Notes: generated by a model not told the origin, from the letters alone. A DNA stretch of 20,921 bases from a virus (IMGVR_UViG_3300027965_000019:1-20921), one strand, 5' to 3'. Shown: positions 6,782 to 14,184, numbered from the stretch's first letter. Made by a program: numbers and translations.

Positions 6782-6902
6782 CGCGGGGAGCGGCCACACC
6801 AGCGGCCAGCCGATCATCGTCTCGTCAGGAATAGATGATCAGGCCATCAGCGGGACGTTCGTCCAGACGCCGCGCCATTCCGGCGCGTTGGATCGTTATC
6901 GG

Positions 6903-6923
6903 GGCGCCTTCGGGCGCCTTTTT
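6903..6923 (+). terminator. Rho-independent terminator before the protease gene
   Basis: GGCGCC (6903-6908), a TTCG tetraloop (6909-6912), GGCGCC (6913-6918) and five T residues (6919-6923). The UUCG loop makes a very stable hairpin. It lies 33 bases upstream of the protease ATG and would separate the portal-cassette transcript from the head-tail operon. Confidence 0.8.
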
Positions 6924-6956
6924 CATTCGGGATCTCACAGACGGGATGGAACGGCG

Positions 6957-8027
6957 ATGAGGCTCTTTGCCGAGATCAAGAAGATCGATCACGAGCAGCG
7001 CATGGTGTTCGGCTATGCCAGCACCGAGGCGCTCGACAGTCAGGGCGAGATCGTCCGCAAGGAGGCGATCGAGGCGGCGCTGCCGGACTATATGCGCTTC
7101 GCCAATATCCGCGAGATGCATCAGCCCTCGGCCGTGGGCGTCGCCAAGGAGGCTGAGATCGACGACAAGGGCCTCCATCTCGCGGCGCGCATCGTCGATG
7201 ACGAGGCGTGGAAGAAGGTGACCGAAGGCGTTTACAAGGGCTTCTCGATCGGCGGCAAGGTGACGGCGCGCGACGCCACGGCAAAGCATGTGATCACCGG
7301 CGTCGAGCTTCTCGAAATCAGCCTCGTCGATCGCCCCGCCAATCCCGAGGCGGTGATCGAGCTCTACAAGGCGGCGCCCGCTCCCGCCGATGCGGCGGTC
7401 AACAAGGGAATGGACGCCGTGCGGGATCTCGCCGGCATTCTCGCCGATATCCGCGAGTTGCAGGAGAGCTCGGCTTCGGAAGAGGCGGCGGAAGGCGATG
7501 ACAGCGCGATGCCGGCGAAGCTCAAGGCCTGGCTCGAGGAAGGCGCCGCCTTGCTGCGCGACATGGTCGGCGAGGAGACGGACGAGCTTTCGGCGACATA
7601 CACGACTTATCCGGTCGTTTCCACGGTCGGCAAGGTCGGCGCGCGGCACAGCAAGGTCGATCTCGCGCGCGTGCAGTCGGTTCACGATACGGCCGTCGAT
7701 CTCGGCGCCGATTGCTACGGCTCGGCGAAGGCCGCTGCGGCGGGCGAGATGGGCAAGCTGGATGCGGCGATCCGGCAAGTCGTCGATCCGCTCGCGAAGG
7801 GGATCGCCGACCTTCACCAGCGCGTCGCGGCAATCGAGGCGCAGCCCTTGCCCGCGAAGGGCGTCACCAAGGCGATCGCCGTCGCCAAGGAGCAGGATGC
7901 CGGCGGCGCCGCATCCGAAGGCGAAACGCTCGAGGCTTTCGTCGCGCGTCTCGCCGGCATGACCGCGGAGAAGCGTGCGCATGAGCTCACCAAGCTCGCG
8001 CTGCGCTTTCCGCAGCCGCTGCGATAG
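6957..8027 (+). CDS. HK97-type prohead protease, possibly with scaffold region
   Basis: A 356-residue protein. Residues 1-135 are the prohead protease domain (peptidase family S78/U35): FAEIKKIDHEQRMVFGYAS at 4-22, catalytic His55 in REMHQPS and catalytic Ser97 in KGFSIGG, and the family strand ELLEISLVDRPANPE at about 115-129. The enzyme cleaves scaffold and capsid N-termini during head maturation. Residues from about 150 to 356 are helical and charged and may serve as a fused scaffold, which would explain the absence of a separate scaffolding gene. ATG 6957 is chosen because the conserved domain begins immediately after it; upstream sequence is cassette debris and a terminator. Confidence 0.92.
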   Translation: MRLFAEIKKIDHEQRMVFGYASTEALDSQGEIVRKEAIEAALPDYMRFANIREMHQPSAVGVAKEAEIDDKGLHLAARIVDDEAWKKVTEGVYKGFSIGGKVTARDATAKHVITGVELLEISLVDRPANPEAVIELYKAAPAPADAAVNKGMDAVRDLAGILADIRELQESSASEEAAEGDDSAMPAKLKAWLEEGAALLRDMVGEETDELSATYTTYPVVSTVGKVGARHSKVDLARVQSVHDTAVDLGADCYGSAKAAAAGEMGKLDAAIRQVVDPLAKGIADLHQRVAAIEAQPLPAKGVTKAIAVAKEQDAGGAASEGETLEAFVARLAGMTAEKRAHELTKLALRFPQPLR

Positions 8028-8094
8028 CAGGAGAGATTTCCGGGACGCCTAACCGGGAAGCCGAAGAACAGCCGCTTGGGCAACGGCACACGCC

Positions 8095-8134
8095 GCGCCG
8101 CGAGGCGCCGCATCCCGCGCTTCCGCTTGGAAGC
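8095..8134 (+). promoter_or_regulatory. Two hairpins in the capsid gene leader
   Basis: The 122-base gap between protease and capsid genes contains GCGCC-GCGA-GGCGC (8095-8108, a GNRA-type loop) and GCTTCC-GCTT-GGAAGC (8119-8134). The second ends 5 bases before GGAG at 8140-8143, which serves ATG 8150. Such structures could stabilise the abundant capsid message or expose its ribosome binding site. No T tract follows, so they are not terminators. Confidence 0.4.
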
Positions 8135-8149
8135 AAGATGGAGCCCCTC

Positions 8150-9646
8150 ATGTACAATGTCACCAAGGAGACGCTTGATCTGTTCAAGCAGGCGATGGCC
8201 AATCCGAGCCAGGACCTGGCGAAAAGCATCAGCCTGGCGACCGGCCTCACCGCCATCGACCTCCAGGCGCCGGCGAAAAACCTCTACCCCGTCATCACGC
8301 CGCTGCGCAACAGCATCCCTCGCGTCGGCGGCGGCACGGGCACGGCGACGCAATGGCGGCAAGTCACCGCCATCACCGGCTCGGGCTTCGACGCGATGGG
8401 CTGGGTCCCGGAAGGCCAGCGCACGGCGCGCATGTCCTATACCACCGCCAGCAAGGCAGCGGCCTATGTCACCATCGGCGAAGAGGACCAATTGAGCTTC
8501 GAAGCCGAGGCGGCGGCGCAGAATTTCGAGGACCTCAACGCGACGATGAGCCTTCGCCTCCTCCAGAAGATGATGCGCAAGGAGGAGATCGGCCTGCTCG
8601 GCGGCAATGCCTCGCTCGCCCTCGGCACGCCGCCAACGCCGGTCGTGTCCGCTTCGGGTACCGGAGCCACTTTGCCCGCCGCCACCTATTCGGTGATCGT
8701 CGTCGCCCTGGCGTTCGAGGGCTGGAAGAATGCGAGCCTCGCCGCCGGCGTCGCCACGAGCAAGACCATCACCGGCGCCGATGGCAACACTTATACGCTC
8801 AATAGCGGCGCCTCGAACAAATCGACGAATGCGACCCAGGCGGTAACGCTGGGGCAGACGCTGTTCGCCTCGGTGACGGCGGTTCAGGGCGCCGTCGCCT
8901 ATGCCTGGTATGTCGGCGCCGCTGGCGCAGAGACGCTGCAGGCGATCACGACGATCAACAGTGCCGCGTTCAACGCGCCGCTCGCGGCGGGGCGCCAGGC
9001 CGCGAGCGTCATTACCCAGGACAGCTCCTCCAATCCGGGCCTCGCCTTCGACGGGTTGCTGACGGCGGCGCTCAATCCGGCGAACGGGGCCTTCGTCAAT
9101 CTTCTGGGCACCGGAACGGCGGGAACCGGTACCGTGCTGACGGCGTCGGGCCGCGGCTCGATCAACGAGATCGACGCGATGCTGCAATCGATGTGGGACA
9201 ATTTCCGTCTCTCGCCCACCGTCCTCTATGTCAACAGCCAGGAGCTCAAGAACATCACCAACAAGGTGCTGTCGAACGCCTCGGGACCGTTGTTGCGGTA
9301 CAACGTCCCGGCCACGGGCGGCGCGGACCCCTACGCCATCGTCGCCGGCGGCGCCGTCGAGTTCTATTTCAATCCGTTCTCGGTCGATGGCGGCGTCAAG
9401 ATCCCCGTCAAGGTTCATCCCGACTTGCCTCCCGGCACGATCATCGGCTGGTGCGAACAGTTGCCGCCTGCCTATCAGTCGAACGAGGTGCCGAACGTCG
9501 CCGAGGTGAAGACCCGCCGCGACTACTACCGCGTCGATTGGCCGCTCAGGACGCGGCAGCGGGAGGTCGGCGTCTATGCCGAAGAGGTGCTCGCGATCTA
9601 CGCCCCCTTCGCGATGGGCGTGATCGGCAACATCGCCAACGGCTGA
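8150..9646 (+). CDS. Major capsid protein, HK97 fold, with inserted beta domain
   Basis: A 498-residue capsid protein. Recognisable features are the N-terminal helix (VTKETLDLFKQAMANPSQDL), the early strand region with TPLRNSIPRVGG, the GWVPEGQR loop, the spine helix around SFEAEAAAQNFEDLNATMSL, and the P-loop-like C-terminal part ending in YAPFAMGVIGNI. Between residues about 160 and 285 sits a Gly/Ala/Thr-rich beta segment (ATYSVIVVAL... VAYAWYVGAAG) resembling an Ig or fibronectin type III domain. It probably projects from the capsid surface. ATG 8150 has GGAG at 8140-8143; ATG 8138, adding four residues, is an alternative. I see no obvious short N-terminal delta domain; protease cleavage is not located. 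Confidence 0.9.
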   Translation: MYNVTKETLDLFKQAMANPSQDLAKSISLATGLTAIDLQAPAKNLYPVITPLRNSIPRVGGGTGTATQWRQVTAITGSGFDAMGWVPEGQRTARMSYTTASKAAAYVTIGEEDQLSFEAEAAAQNFEDLNATMSLRLLQKMMRKEEIGLLGGNASLALGTPPTPVVSASGTGATLPAATYSVIVVALAFEGWKNASLAAGVATSKTITGADGNTYTLNSGASNKSTNATQAVTLGQTLFASVTAVQGAVAYAWYVGAAGAETLQAITTINSAAFNAPLAAGRQAASVITQDSSSNPGLAFDGLLTAALNPANGAFVNLLGTGTAGTGTVLTASGRGSINEIDAMLQSMWDNFRLSPTVLYVNSQELKNITNKVLSNASGPLLRYNVPATGGADPYAIVAGGAVEFYFNPFSVDGGVKIPVKVHPDLPPGTIIGWCEQLPPAYQSNEVPNVAEVKTRRDYYRVDWPLRTRQREVGVYAEEVLAIYAPFAMGVIGNIANG

Positions 9647-9660
9647 ACGTTGCGGGCAAG

Positions 9661-9694
9661 GGCCGGGCGAGAGGGCTCGCCCGGCCGCTTCTTT
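9661..9694 (+). terminator. Strong hairpin after the capsid gene
   Basis: A perfect 11-bp stem: GGCCGGGCGAG (9661-9671), loop AGGG, CTCGCCCGGCC (9676-9686), followed by GCTTCTTT. The U tract is broken, so termination is likely partial. Placement directly after the capsid gene fits a device that lowers downstream expression or protects the capsid message from 3' decay. Confidence 0.6.
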
Positions 9695-9712
9695 CGAAAT
9701 CGCGAGGTCATG

Positions 9713-9886
9713 ATGGCGAAGCTGAAGGCGCCCGAGAACGGCGCGCCGGTTCATTGGCGCGACAAGGTCTATGACATCCGCCGCGACGGTTCCATCGAGG
9801 TACCCGGGGATTTGGCCGAGGCGCTGATCGCGCACGGCTTTGTCCCCTGGCCGGAGCCCGTCCGACCCGGCAAACGAGGGGTCTAA
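9713..9886 (+). CDS. Small head or connector-region protein
   Basis: A 57-residue protein. ATG 9713 is preferred over ATG 9710 because GAGG at 9704-9707 gives 5-base spacing. The sequence includes VHWRDKVYDIRRDGSIEVPG and a helix DLAEALIAHGF, then a Pro-rich basic tail. Small proteins of this kind occur between capsid and connector genes in siphophages, but no function is known to me. The stop is 1-3 bases before the next gene start, so expression is coupled. Confidence 0.7.
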   Translation: MAKLKAPENGAPVHWRDKVYDIRRDGSIEVPGDLAEALIAHGFVPWPEPVRPGKRGV

Positions 9887-9889
9887 GCC

Positions 9890-10450
9890 GTGGCGGCCGG
9901 CGATCTCACCACGCTTGCCAATGTGAAGGGCTGGTTCTCTCCGCCATTGGCGACGACGAGCGATGATGCGCTGTTGACGCGGCTCATCACCGCGGCGAGC
10001 CAATTCATTCAGACCTGGCTCGGACAGCAACTGGCAATGCAAAGCTACACCGAGACACGTGACGGCAAGGGGGAACGGAAGCTCGCCTTCACCGCGACGC
10101 CGGTGATCGCGGTGAGCGCGTTGTCGATCGACGGACAAAGCATCCCGCCGGCGCCCGACCCGCTGTCGCCCGGCTACGTCTTCGGCCCGACAATGCTCTA
10201 TTTGCGCGGCTTCTGCTTCACGCCAGGCGTTCAAAACGTCTCGGTCACCTACACGGCCGGCTATGCGGCAACGCCGCCCGAGATCGAGCAGGCCTGCATC
10301 GAACTCGTGGCGCTGCGCTACAAGGAAAGGGATCGTATCGGCCATGTCTCGAAGGGTGTCGCCGGAGAGACGGTGACCTTCACGCAGAAGGACATGCCGC
10401 CCGATGTTCAGACAATCCTCAACCAGTATCTGAGGAACTTCGCGCCATGA
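9890..10450 (+). CDS. Head-tail connector protein, gp6/phiE125 gp8-like
   Basis: A 186-residue adaptor that docks under the portal and closes the DNA exit. Features of the connector family are the N-terminal helix pair (LANVKGWF...DDALLTRLITAASQFIQTWLGQQL), a central beta region with VTYTAGYAATPPEIEQACIE, and the following helix VALRYKERDRIG. RcGTA gp6 holds the same place. Start is GTG 9890 with GAGGGG at 9876-9881, 8 bases upstream. The 3' end overlaps the next gene by ATGA. Confidence 0.85.
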   Translation: MAAGDLTTLANVKGWFSPPLATTSDDALLTRLITAASQFIQTWLGQQLAMQSYTETRDGKGERKLAFTATPVIAVSALSIDGQSIPPAPDPLSPGYVFGPTMLYLRGFCFTPGVQNVSVTYTAGYAATPPEIEQACIELVALRYKERDRIGHVSKGVAGETVTFTQKDMPPDVQTILNQYLRNFAP

Positions 10451-10938
10451 TCGAGGTGACGATCGAGGGCGGCGAGGCGGCCGTCGGTCGCGTGGCCTCG
10501 CTCGCCGATCGCCTGCATCGACGGTTGGCGACGCTCATACAGCGGCTCGCCGGCGATCTCCAAGGCCGCGTGCTCGACAATCTGCATGGCGGTTCGCTCG
10601 AGGAGCAAAGCGGCCGGCTCGCGAATGCTCTGACACTCGGCATCGACGCCAATAGCGGCCGACTCTCGGCCAGGCTCGAAATCGAACCAGGCGCGGTCCC
10701 CTATGCGGCTTTTCAGGAATATGGCTTCCGCGGCACCGAGACAGTGCGCTCTCACCTGCGCGTGATCAAGCAAGCCTTCGGTCGGCCGATCGCCGAACGG
10801 CAGGTATTCGTCGGCAGCTACACCCGGAAGGTCGATTACCCCGCGCACTCCTTCCTGCGTTCGGCGCTTGCCGAACTCGCTCCGGAAGTTGCGCCGCAAA
10901 TCAAAGATGCCATTGCCGTCGAGGCGAGCGACCGATGA
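10447..10938 (+). CDS. HK97 gp10-like head-tail or tail completion protein
   Basis: A 163-residue protein of the HK97-gp10-like group. Diagnostic parts are the N-terminal helix ALADRLHRRLATLIQRLAGDLQ region, VPYAAFQEYGFRG at about 79-91 (the family's Y-A-x-x-x-E-x-G pattern) and PAHSFLRSALAE near 139-150 (the P-x-x-F-L/M-R-x-A ending). It helps join heads to tails. It begins in the preceding gene's stop (ATGA) and ends overlapping the next gene by 4 bases. Confidence 0.85.
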   Translation: MIEVTIEGGEAAVGRVASLADRLHRRLATLIQRLAGDLQGRVLDNLHGGSLEEQSGRLANALTLGIDANSGRLSARLEIEPGAVPYAAFQEYGFRGTETVRSHLRVIKQAFGRPIAERQVFVGSYTRKVDYPAHSFLRSALAELAPEVAPQIKDAIAVEASDR

Positions 10939-11360
10939 ATCGTGAGGCGATCTACACCGCGCTCTTCGCCAAGGTCGCGGCATCGGCCGCCTTTGTGACG
11001 GCGAGCCGCCGGCTGCGTCACTGGAGCGATGTCGGTCCCGCCGAACAGCCCGCGCTCTTCATGATTCAGAAGAGCGAGACGGCGCAGCGCACAAAGGGCT
11101 TGCCGCCGAAATGGACGTTCTCGGTCGAGCTCTTCATCTATGTTCACGCCCCTGACGATTTGTCGCCGCCCGCTTCCAGCCTCAATCCGCTGATCGACGC
11201 GATCGAAGCGGCACTGGCGCCCACCATTCCCGCCGACAATCAAACACTGGGTGGCCTTGTCGATCATGCTTGGATCGCCGGCAAGATCGAAACCGACGAA
11301 GGCGCGCTCGGCGGGCAGGGGGTCGCCATCATTCCACTCAACATCCTCGTGCCGAGCTGA
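10935..11360 (+). CDS. Tail terminator or completion protein
   Basis: A 141-residue protein starting at ATG 10935, overlapping the upstream stop. It has an N-terminal helix (REAIYTALFAKVAAS), the strand QPALFMIQKSE, a central FSVELFIYVHAP strand and an acidic IDAIEAALAP helix, then IIPLNILVPS. This is the alpha/beta plan of tail terminator proteins (RcGTA gp8, lambda gpU type), which cap the tail tube. Assignment rests on position and secondary-structure pattern more than on a sharp motif. Confidence 0.75.
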   Translation: MNREAIYTALFAKVAASAAFVTASRRLRHWSDVGPAEQPALFMIQKSETAQRTKGLPPKWTFSVELFIYVHAPDDLSPPASSLNPLIDAIEAALAPTIPADNQTLGGLVDHAWIAGKIETDEGALGGQGVAIIPLNILVPS

Positions 11361-11372
11361 GGGAGATTTCGG

Positions 11373-11570
11373 ATGGATCGGGAAGAGAATGACGAGATTT
11401 CCGATTTGACGGCACGGCGCGAGCGCGTCGCCGCGCGGATGCGGGCGGAGATCGACCGGTGGTTCGTCGATCACTTCCACGGATCGGTGGTCGCGACGGT
11501 CACTGAGCATTTCAACCACGTCTTTGCCGCAACAGAGGATTTGAAGCGGCGCCTTGCCGAGGAGATCTGA
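11373..11570 (+). CDS. Small helical protein of unknown function
   Basis: A 65-residue, highly charged, helical protein (ISDLTARRERVAARMRAEID then VTEHFNHVFAATEDLKRRL). A GAGGGAG-type ribosome binding site just after the preceding stop supports translation, and the gene ends 2 bases before the tail tube start. No family recognised. It may be an accessory assembly factor; no virion motif is visible. Confidence 0.68.
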   Translation: MDREENDEISDLTARRERVAARMRAEIDRWFVDHFHGSVVATVTEHFNHVFAATEDLKRRLAEEI

Positions 11571-11572
11571 TC

Positions 11573-12313
11573 ATGCCTGTCTATAGCTTTGGCGCCGGCA
11601 CCTTGTTCGGCACCCGTTCCGACGTCGCCAATTCCACGCCCGTGAAATTCGGCGCCCTTCAGGACGTATCGGTCGAATTCAACTTCTCTGTGAAAGAGCT
11701 CTATGGCCAATTCCAATTCCCGTTGGCCGTTGGCCGCGGCACCGGAAAGATTCAAGGCAAAGCGAAATTCGCGCAAATCAACGGCGTGACGTTCAACTCG
11801 CTCTTCTTCGGCTTGCCGCAGGCATCGGGTCAATTGTCGACATCGCTGACCGAAGCGCAAACGGTTCCGGCATCGACGCCCTTTACCCTGTCGGTGGCGA
11901 ATGCCGCGACTTTCGTGAGCGATCTGGGCGTGGTCTATGCCGCGACTGGTTTGCCGCTCGCCAAGGTCGCAAGCGGGCCGAGCCAGGGCCAGTACGCGGT
12001 CTCCCCAACCGGCGTCTACACCTTTGCCTCGGGCGACAGCGGTGCGGCGGTTCTCGTCTCCTACACATTCAATGCGACGGCCGTCGGAAACACGGTAAGC
12101 ATCTCGAATCAGCTTCTGGGCGCAGCGCCGACTTTCCAAGCGAATTTCTTCGAGACGTTCCAGGGGAAGCAAGTGACGTTGCAGCTCAACCAATGCGTGG
12201 CGCAGAAGCTCTCGCTGGCGACGAAGCTCGATGACTTCACCATTCCGGAGTTCGACTTCCTGGCTTTCGCCGATGCTTCCGGCAACATCGGCAAGATCGG
12301 CCTGGCGGAGTGA
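11573..12313 (+). CDS. Major tail (tube) protein with inserted beta module
   Basis: A 246-residue tail tube subunit. The tube fold is suggested by FGALQDVSVEFNFSVKELYG (about 26-45), GRGTGKIQGKAKFAQINGV (about 57-75) and the C-terminal QVTLQLNQCVAQKLSLA and FDFLAFADASGNIGKIGL strands. Residues 97-164 are an extra module that closely matches residues 218-282 of the tip protein far downstream, including VPA-S/T, GQY and GVYTF landmarks. Hexameric rings of this protein stack to form the tail. It lies between completion proteins and chaperones, as expected. GAGGAG precedes the start. Confidence 0.88.
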   Translation: MPVYSFGAGTLFGTRSDVANSTPVKFGALQDVSVEFNFSVKELYGQFQFPLAVGRGTGKIQGKAKFAQINGVTFNSLFFGLPQASGQLSTSLTEAQTVPASTPFTLSVANAATFVSDLGVVYAATGLPLAKVASGPSQGQYAVSPTGVYTFASGDSGAAVLVSYTFNATAVGNTVSISNQLLGAAPTFQANFFETFQGKQVTLQLNQCVAQKLSLATKLDDFTIPEFDFLAFADASGNIGKIGLAE

Positions 12314-12316
12314 CCG

Positions 12317-12631
12317 ATGACTGATCTGATCGAAGGGGTCACCATCCGGATCGCCGGCCGGGACTGGATGGTTCCGGCGCTCACCTTCAAGCAGCTACGG
12401 CGTCTCCAGCCGCAGATCGAGCTGTTGGCGACGATCGGCGCCGCGGCCACGCCCGAGCAAATCGCGGCGGTGAGCGAGATCGTCCGCGCGGCACTCAGCC
12501 GAAACTACCCGGAGCTGACCACGGATGATGTCGAGGAGATGCTCGATCTCGGCAACGCCGCCCGCATCATCGGTGCCATTCTCAGGGGAAGCGGGCTCAA
12601 TTCGGGGGAAGCGAGGCCGGGGAGCGTCTGA
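12317..12631 (+). CDS. Tail assembly chaperone, short form
   Basis: A 104-residue protein (VTIRIAGRDWMVPALTFKQLRRLQ, helical middle, LTTDDVEEMLDLGNAARI) of the gpG / RcGTA gp10 type. Such proteins wrap the tape measure during tail assembly. The last ten codons diverge from the conserved part and the -1 frame stays open across the stop. This supports a longer G-T-like product by frameshifting. Confidence 0.8.
   Translation: MTDLIEGVTIRIAGRDWMVPALTFKQLRRLQPQIELLATIGAAATPEQIAAVSEIVRAALSRNYPELTTDDVEEMLDLGNAARIIGAILRGSGLNSGEARPGSV
12604..12610 (+). promoter_or_regulatory. Candidate -1 ribosomal frameshift site
   Basis: In the chaperone frame the codons are TCG GGG GAA, giving the heptamer G GGG GAA at 12604-12610. 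A slip of -1 yields GGG GGA and continues GSEAGERLSWEMFWIEAEG without a stop into the next gene. A second candidate, G GGA AGC at 12586-12592, is close to the lambda G-T slip site G GGA AAG. I do not see a clear pseudoknot downstream. Confidence 0.45.
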
Positions 12632-12639
12632 GCTGGGAG

Positions 12640-12876
12640 ATGTTTTGGATTGAAGCCGAAGGGCTCCTCGCCACCGCCTGCGGTTACGGTCCCGAACAAA
12701 TCGACGCCATGACACTGCCCCGGCTTCATCGCCTGTGCCGATATTGGTCAGCGCACCCGCCGCTGCATCTTCTGGTCGATGCCTATTTCCGTGCGCTCTC
12801 GCGCAAGCCCCAGCAGCAGGATCTGGGCGAATTGCTCGCGATGGCCAAGGCGACGGGCGGCGCGCTTCAATCCTGA
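12640..12876 (+). CDS. Tail assembly chaperone, downstream part (T-like / gp10.1)
   Basis: A 78-residue open frame (MFWIEAEGLLATACGYGPEQ...LHLLVDAYFRALSRKPQQQ) in the -1 frame relative to the preceding gene. If read from ATG 12640, its only purine-rich stretch, GGGAG, directly touches the ATG, so independent initiation looks poor. If reached by frameshift at 12604-12610, the fusion would be about 186 residues. In either case the position just before the tape measure marks it as the second chaperone component. Confidence 0.75.
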   Translation: MFWIEAEGLLATACGYGPEQIDAMTLPRLHRLCRYWSAHPPLHLLVDAYFRALSRKPQQQDLGELLAMAKATGGALQS

Positions 12877-12900
12877 GCTTTCCAAGGATCGAGACAATCC

Positions 12901-14184
12901 ATGGCCGACAACCAAGTCGAAGTATCGATCGTCGCGGATTCGAGCGGCCTGGAAGCAAGCCTTGCTCAAGCCGTGCAGGCGATGCAGGACGCCTTCGCCG
13001 CCATCGTCAACAGCGCGCAAAAAGCGAACGCGTCGCTCCAAGGCATTGCCGACAATTTTGCCGGCGTGCAGCGTGGCGCGCATGACGCACAGAATGCGGC
13101 CGGCGACTTTGGTCAGAGGACTGCCTCATCGATGCAGCAATTCAATCGGTCGCTGCAAGAGGGGATGAGGAATCTTCGCACGCTGGCGCAGCTCCATCAG
13201 ATCACCGCCGCCGAAGAGGCCGAAGCGGAAATCGCCCTCACGAACACGAAATTTCAGGAGCAGCTAAAGGCGCTGCAAAATGAGCTGCTGACCCGCGAAC
13301 TGAGCGTCAAAGATTATAACAGGGTCCTCCAGGAGAAGGCGGCCCTGGAGCAGAGATGGGCCACCGAAATCGAGCGCATCAACGAGCGTGCGGCGCTCAA
13401 TGCCATGAAAGATTGGCAGCAGATCCTGCGGCCCATCGAAGCCGGCTTCGATGGCATGTTTCGCAACATGCTGACCGGCTCGAAAAGCTTTCAGCAAAGC
13501 ATGGCGCAGGTCGCGAACAACATCGTCACCAGCTTCGTCTCCTCGCGCATCAAGATCGAGTTCGAATGGCTCGCGGGCCAGCTCGCGATGGGGCTGGGCG
13601 CCCAGCAATGGGCGGAGAAAAGCCTGCTGGCCTGGGTCGCAACGGAACTCGGCATAACCTCGGCGCAAAAGACCGCCGATGCCACCTCGGTCGCGAGCAA
13701 GAGCGCTGCCGCTGCCGCCACGGGAGCGATCGCCGTCGGACAAGCAACGGGACAGATCATGACCGCTGCCGCGGTCGCTGCAGCCAACGCCTATGCAGCA
13801 ACGGCGGCCATTCCGATCGTCGGGCCGGAATTGGCACCCGAGGCGGCCGAGGTGGCTTACGCCGGCACGGCCGCCTGGGCGGGGGCGTTGGAGGCCGCTG
13901 GAAACATCGCCGCCGGTGCGCCGGGCTTGGCCGTCGGCGCTTGGGAGATTCCCTCGACCATGCTGGCGGTTCTGCACGCCGGCGAGTCCGTGGTGCCGGC
14001 CGATTTCGCGAGCGGTCTTCGCAGCAGCGGCGTCCTGGGCGGCGCCGGCGGCGATGTCTACTCCATAACGATCCAAGCGATCGATACGCAAACCGGAGCG
14101 CAGTTCCTGAAGAACAATATGAGCACCATCGTGGCAGGATTGGCGCGCCAGCGCCGCAATCTGAACGCCGCGCTCAGCGGTTGA
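12901..14184 (+). CDS. Tail tape measure protein
   Basis: A 427-residue, mostly helical protein that sets tail length and is ejected with DNA. The N-terminal half is coiled-coil-like (EASLAQAVQAMQDAFAAI; AEAEIALTNTKFQEQLKAL; LQEKAALEQRWATEIERI). Residues about 262-349 form an Ala/Gly-rich hydrophobic stretch able to insert in membrane. The end contains LAVLHAGESVVPADF (about 354-368), a common tape-measure ending. At roughly 0.15 nm per residue, a tail near 64 nm is predicted. The stop overlaps the next start (ATGA). Confidence 0.88.
   Translation: MADNQVEVSIVADSSGLEASLAQAVQAMQDAFAAIVNSAQKANASLQGIADNFAGVQRGAHDAQNAAGDFGQRTASSMQQFNRSLQEGMRNLRTLAQLHQITAAEEAEAEIALTNTKFQEQLKALQNELLTRELSVKDYNRVLQEKAALEQRWATEIERINERAALNAMKDWQQILRPIEAGFDGMFRNMLTGSKSFQQSMAQVANNIVTSFVSSRIKIEFEWLAGQLAMGLGAQQWAEKSLLAWVATELGITSAQKTADATSVASKSAAAAATGAIAVGQATGQIMTAAAVAAANAYAATAAIPIVGPELAPEAAEVAYAGTAAWAGALEAAGNIAAGAPGLAVGAWEIPSTMLAVLHAGESVVPADFASGLRSSGVLGGAGGDVYSITIQAIDTQTGAQFLKNNMSTIVAGLARQRRNLNAALSG

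Larger units (their letters stand above)
6681..6956 (+). other. Non-coding stretch with orphan linker before the protease gene
   Basis: No independent gene is supported here. The frame in register with the protease is open from 6681 and encodes a second linker (KANFNPGQLRVPAGSG, starting near 6747), then unrelated sequence. It could only be translated from a weak GTG at 6777 and is interrupted functionally by the terminator at 6903-6923. It is most likely the old junction of a cassette. Confidence 0.6.

Noticed and set aside
6777-6956. N-terminal extension of the prohead protease from GTG 6777
   Set aside because: It covers the orphan linker and the UUCG terminator; the protease family starts close to ATG 6957.
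7814-10345. Long minus-strand open frame across protease, capsid and connector genes
   Set aside because: It is an antisense shadow spanning several well-supported genes; composition is Arg-rich with no recognisable domain.
13356-14183. Upstream open frame continuous with the DUF2460 gene
   Set aside because: This stretch is an alternate-frame reading of the tape measure gene; DUF2460 homology begins only after ATG 14184.
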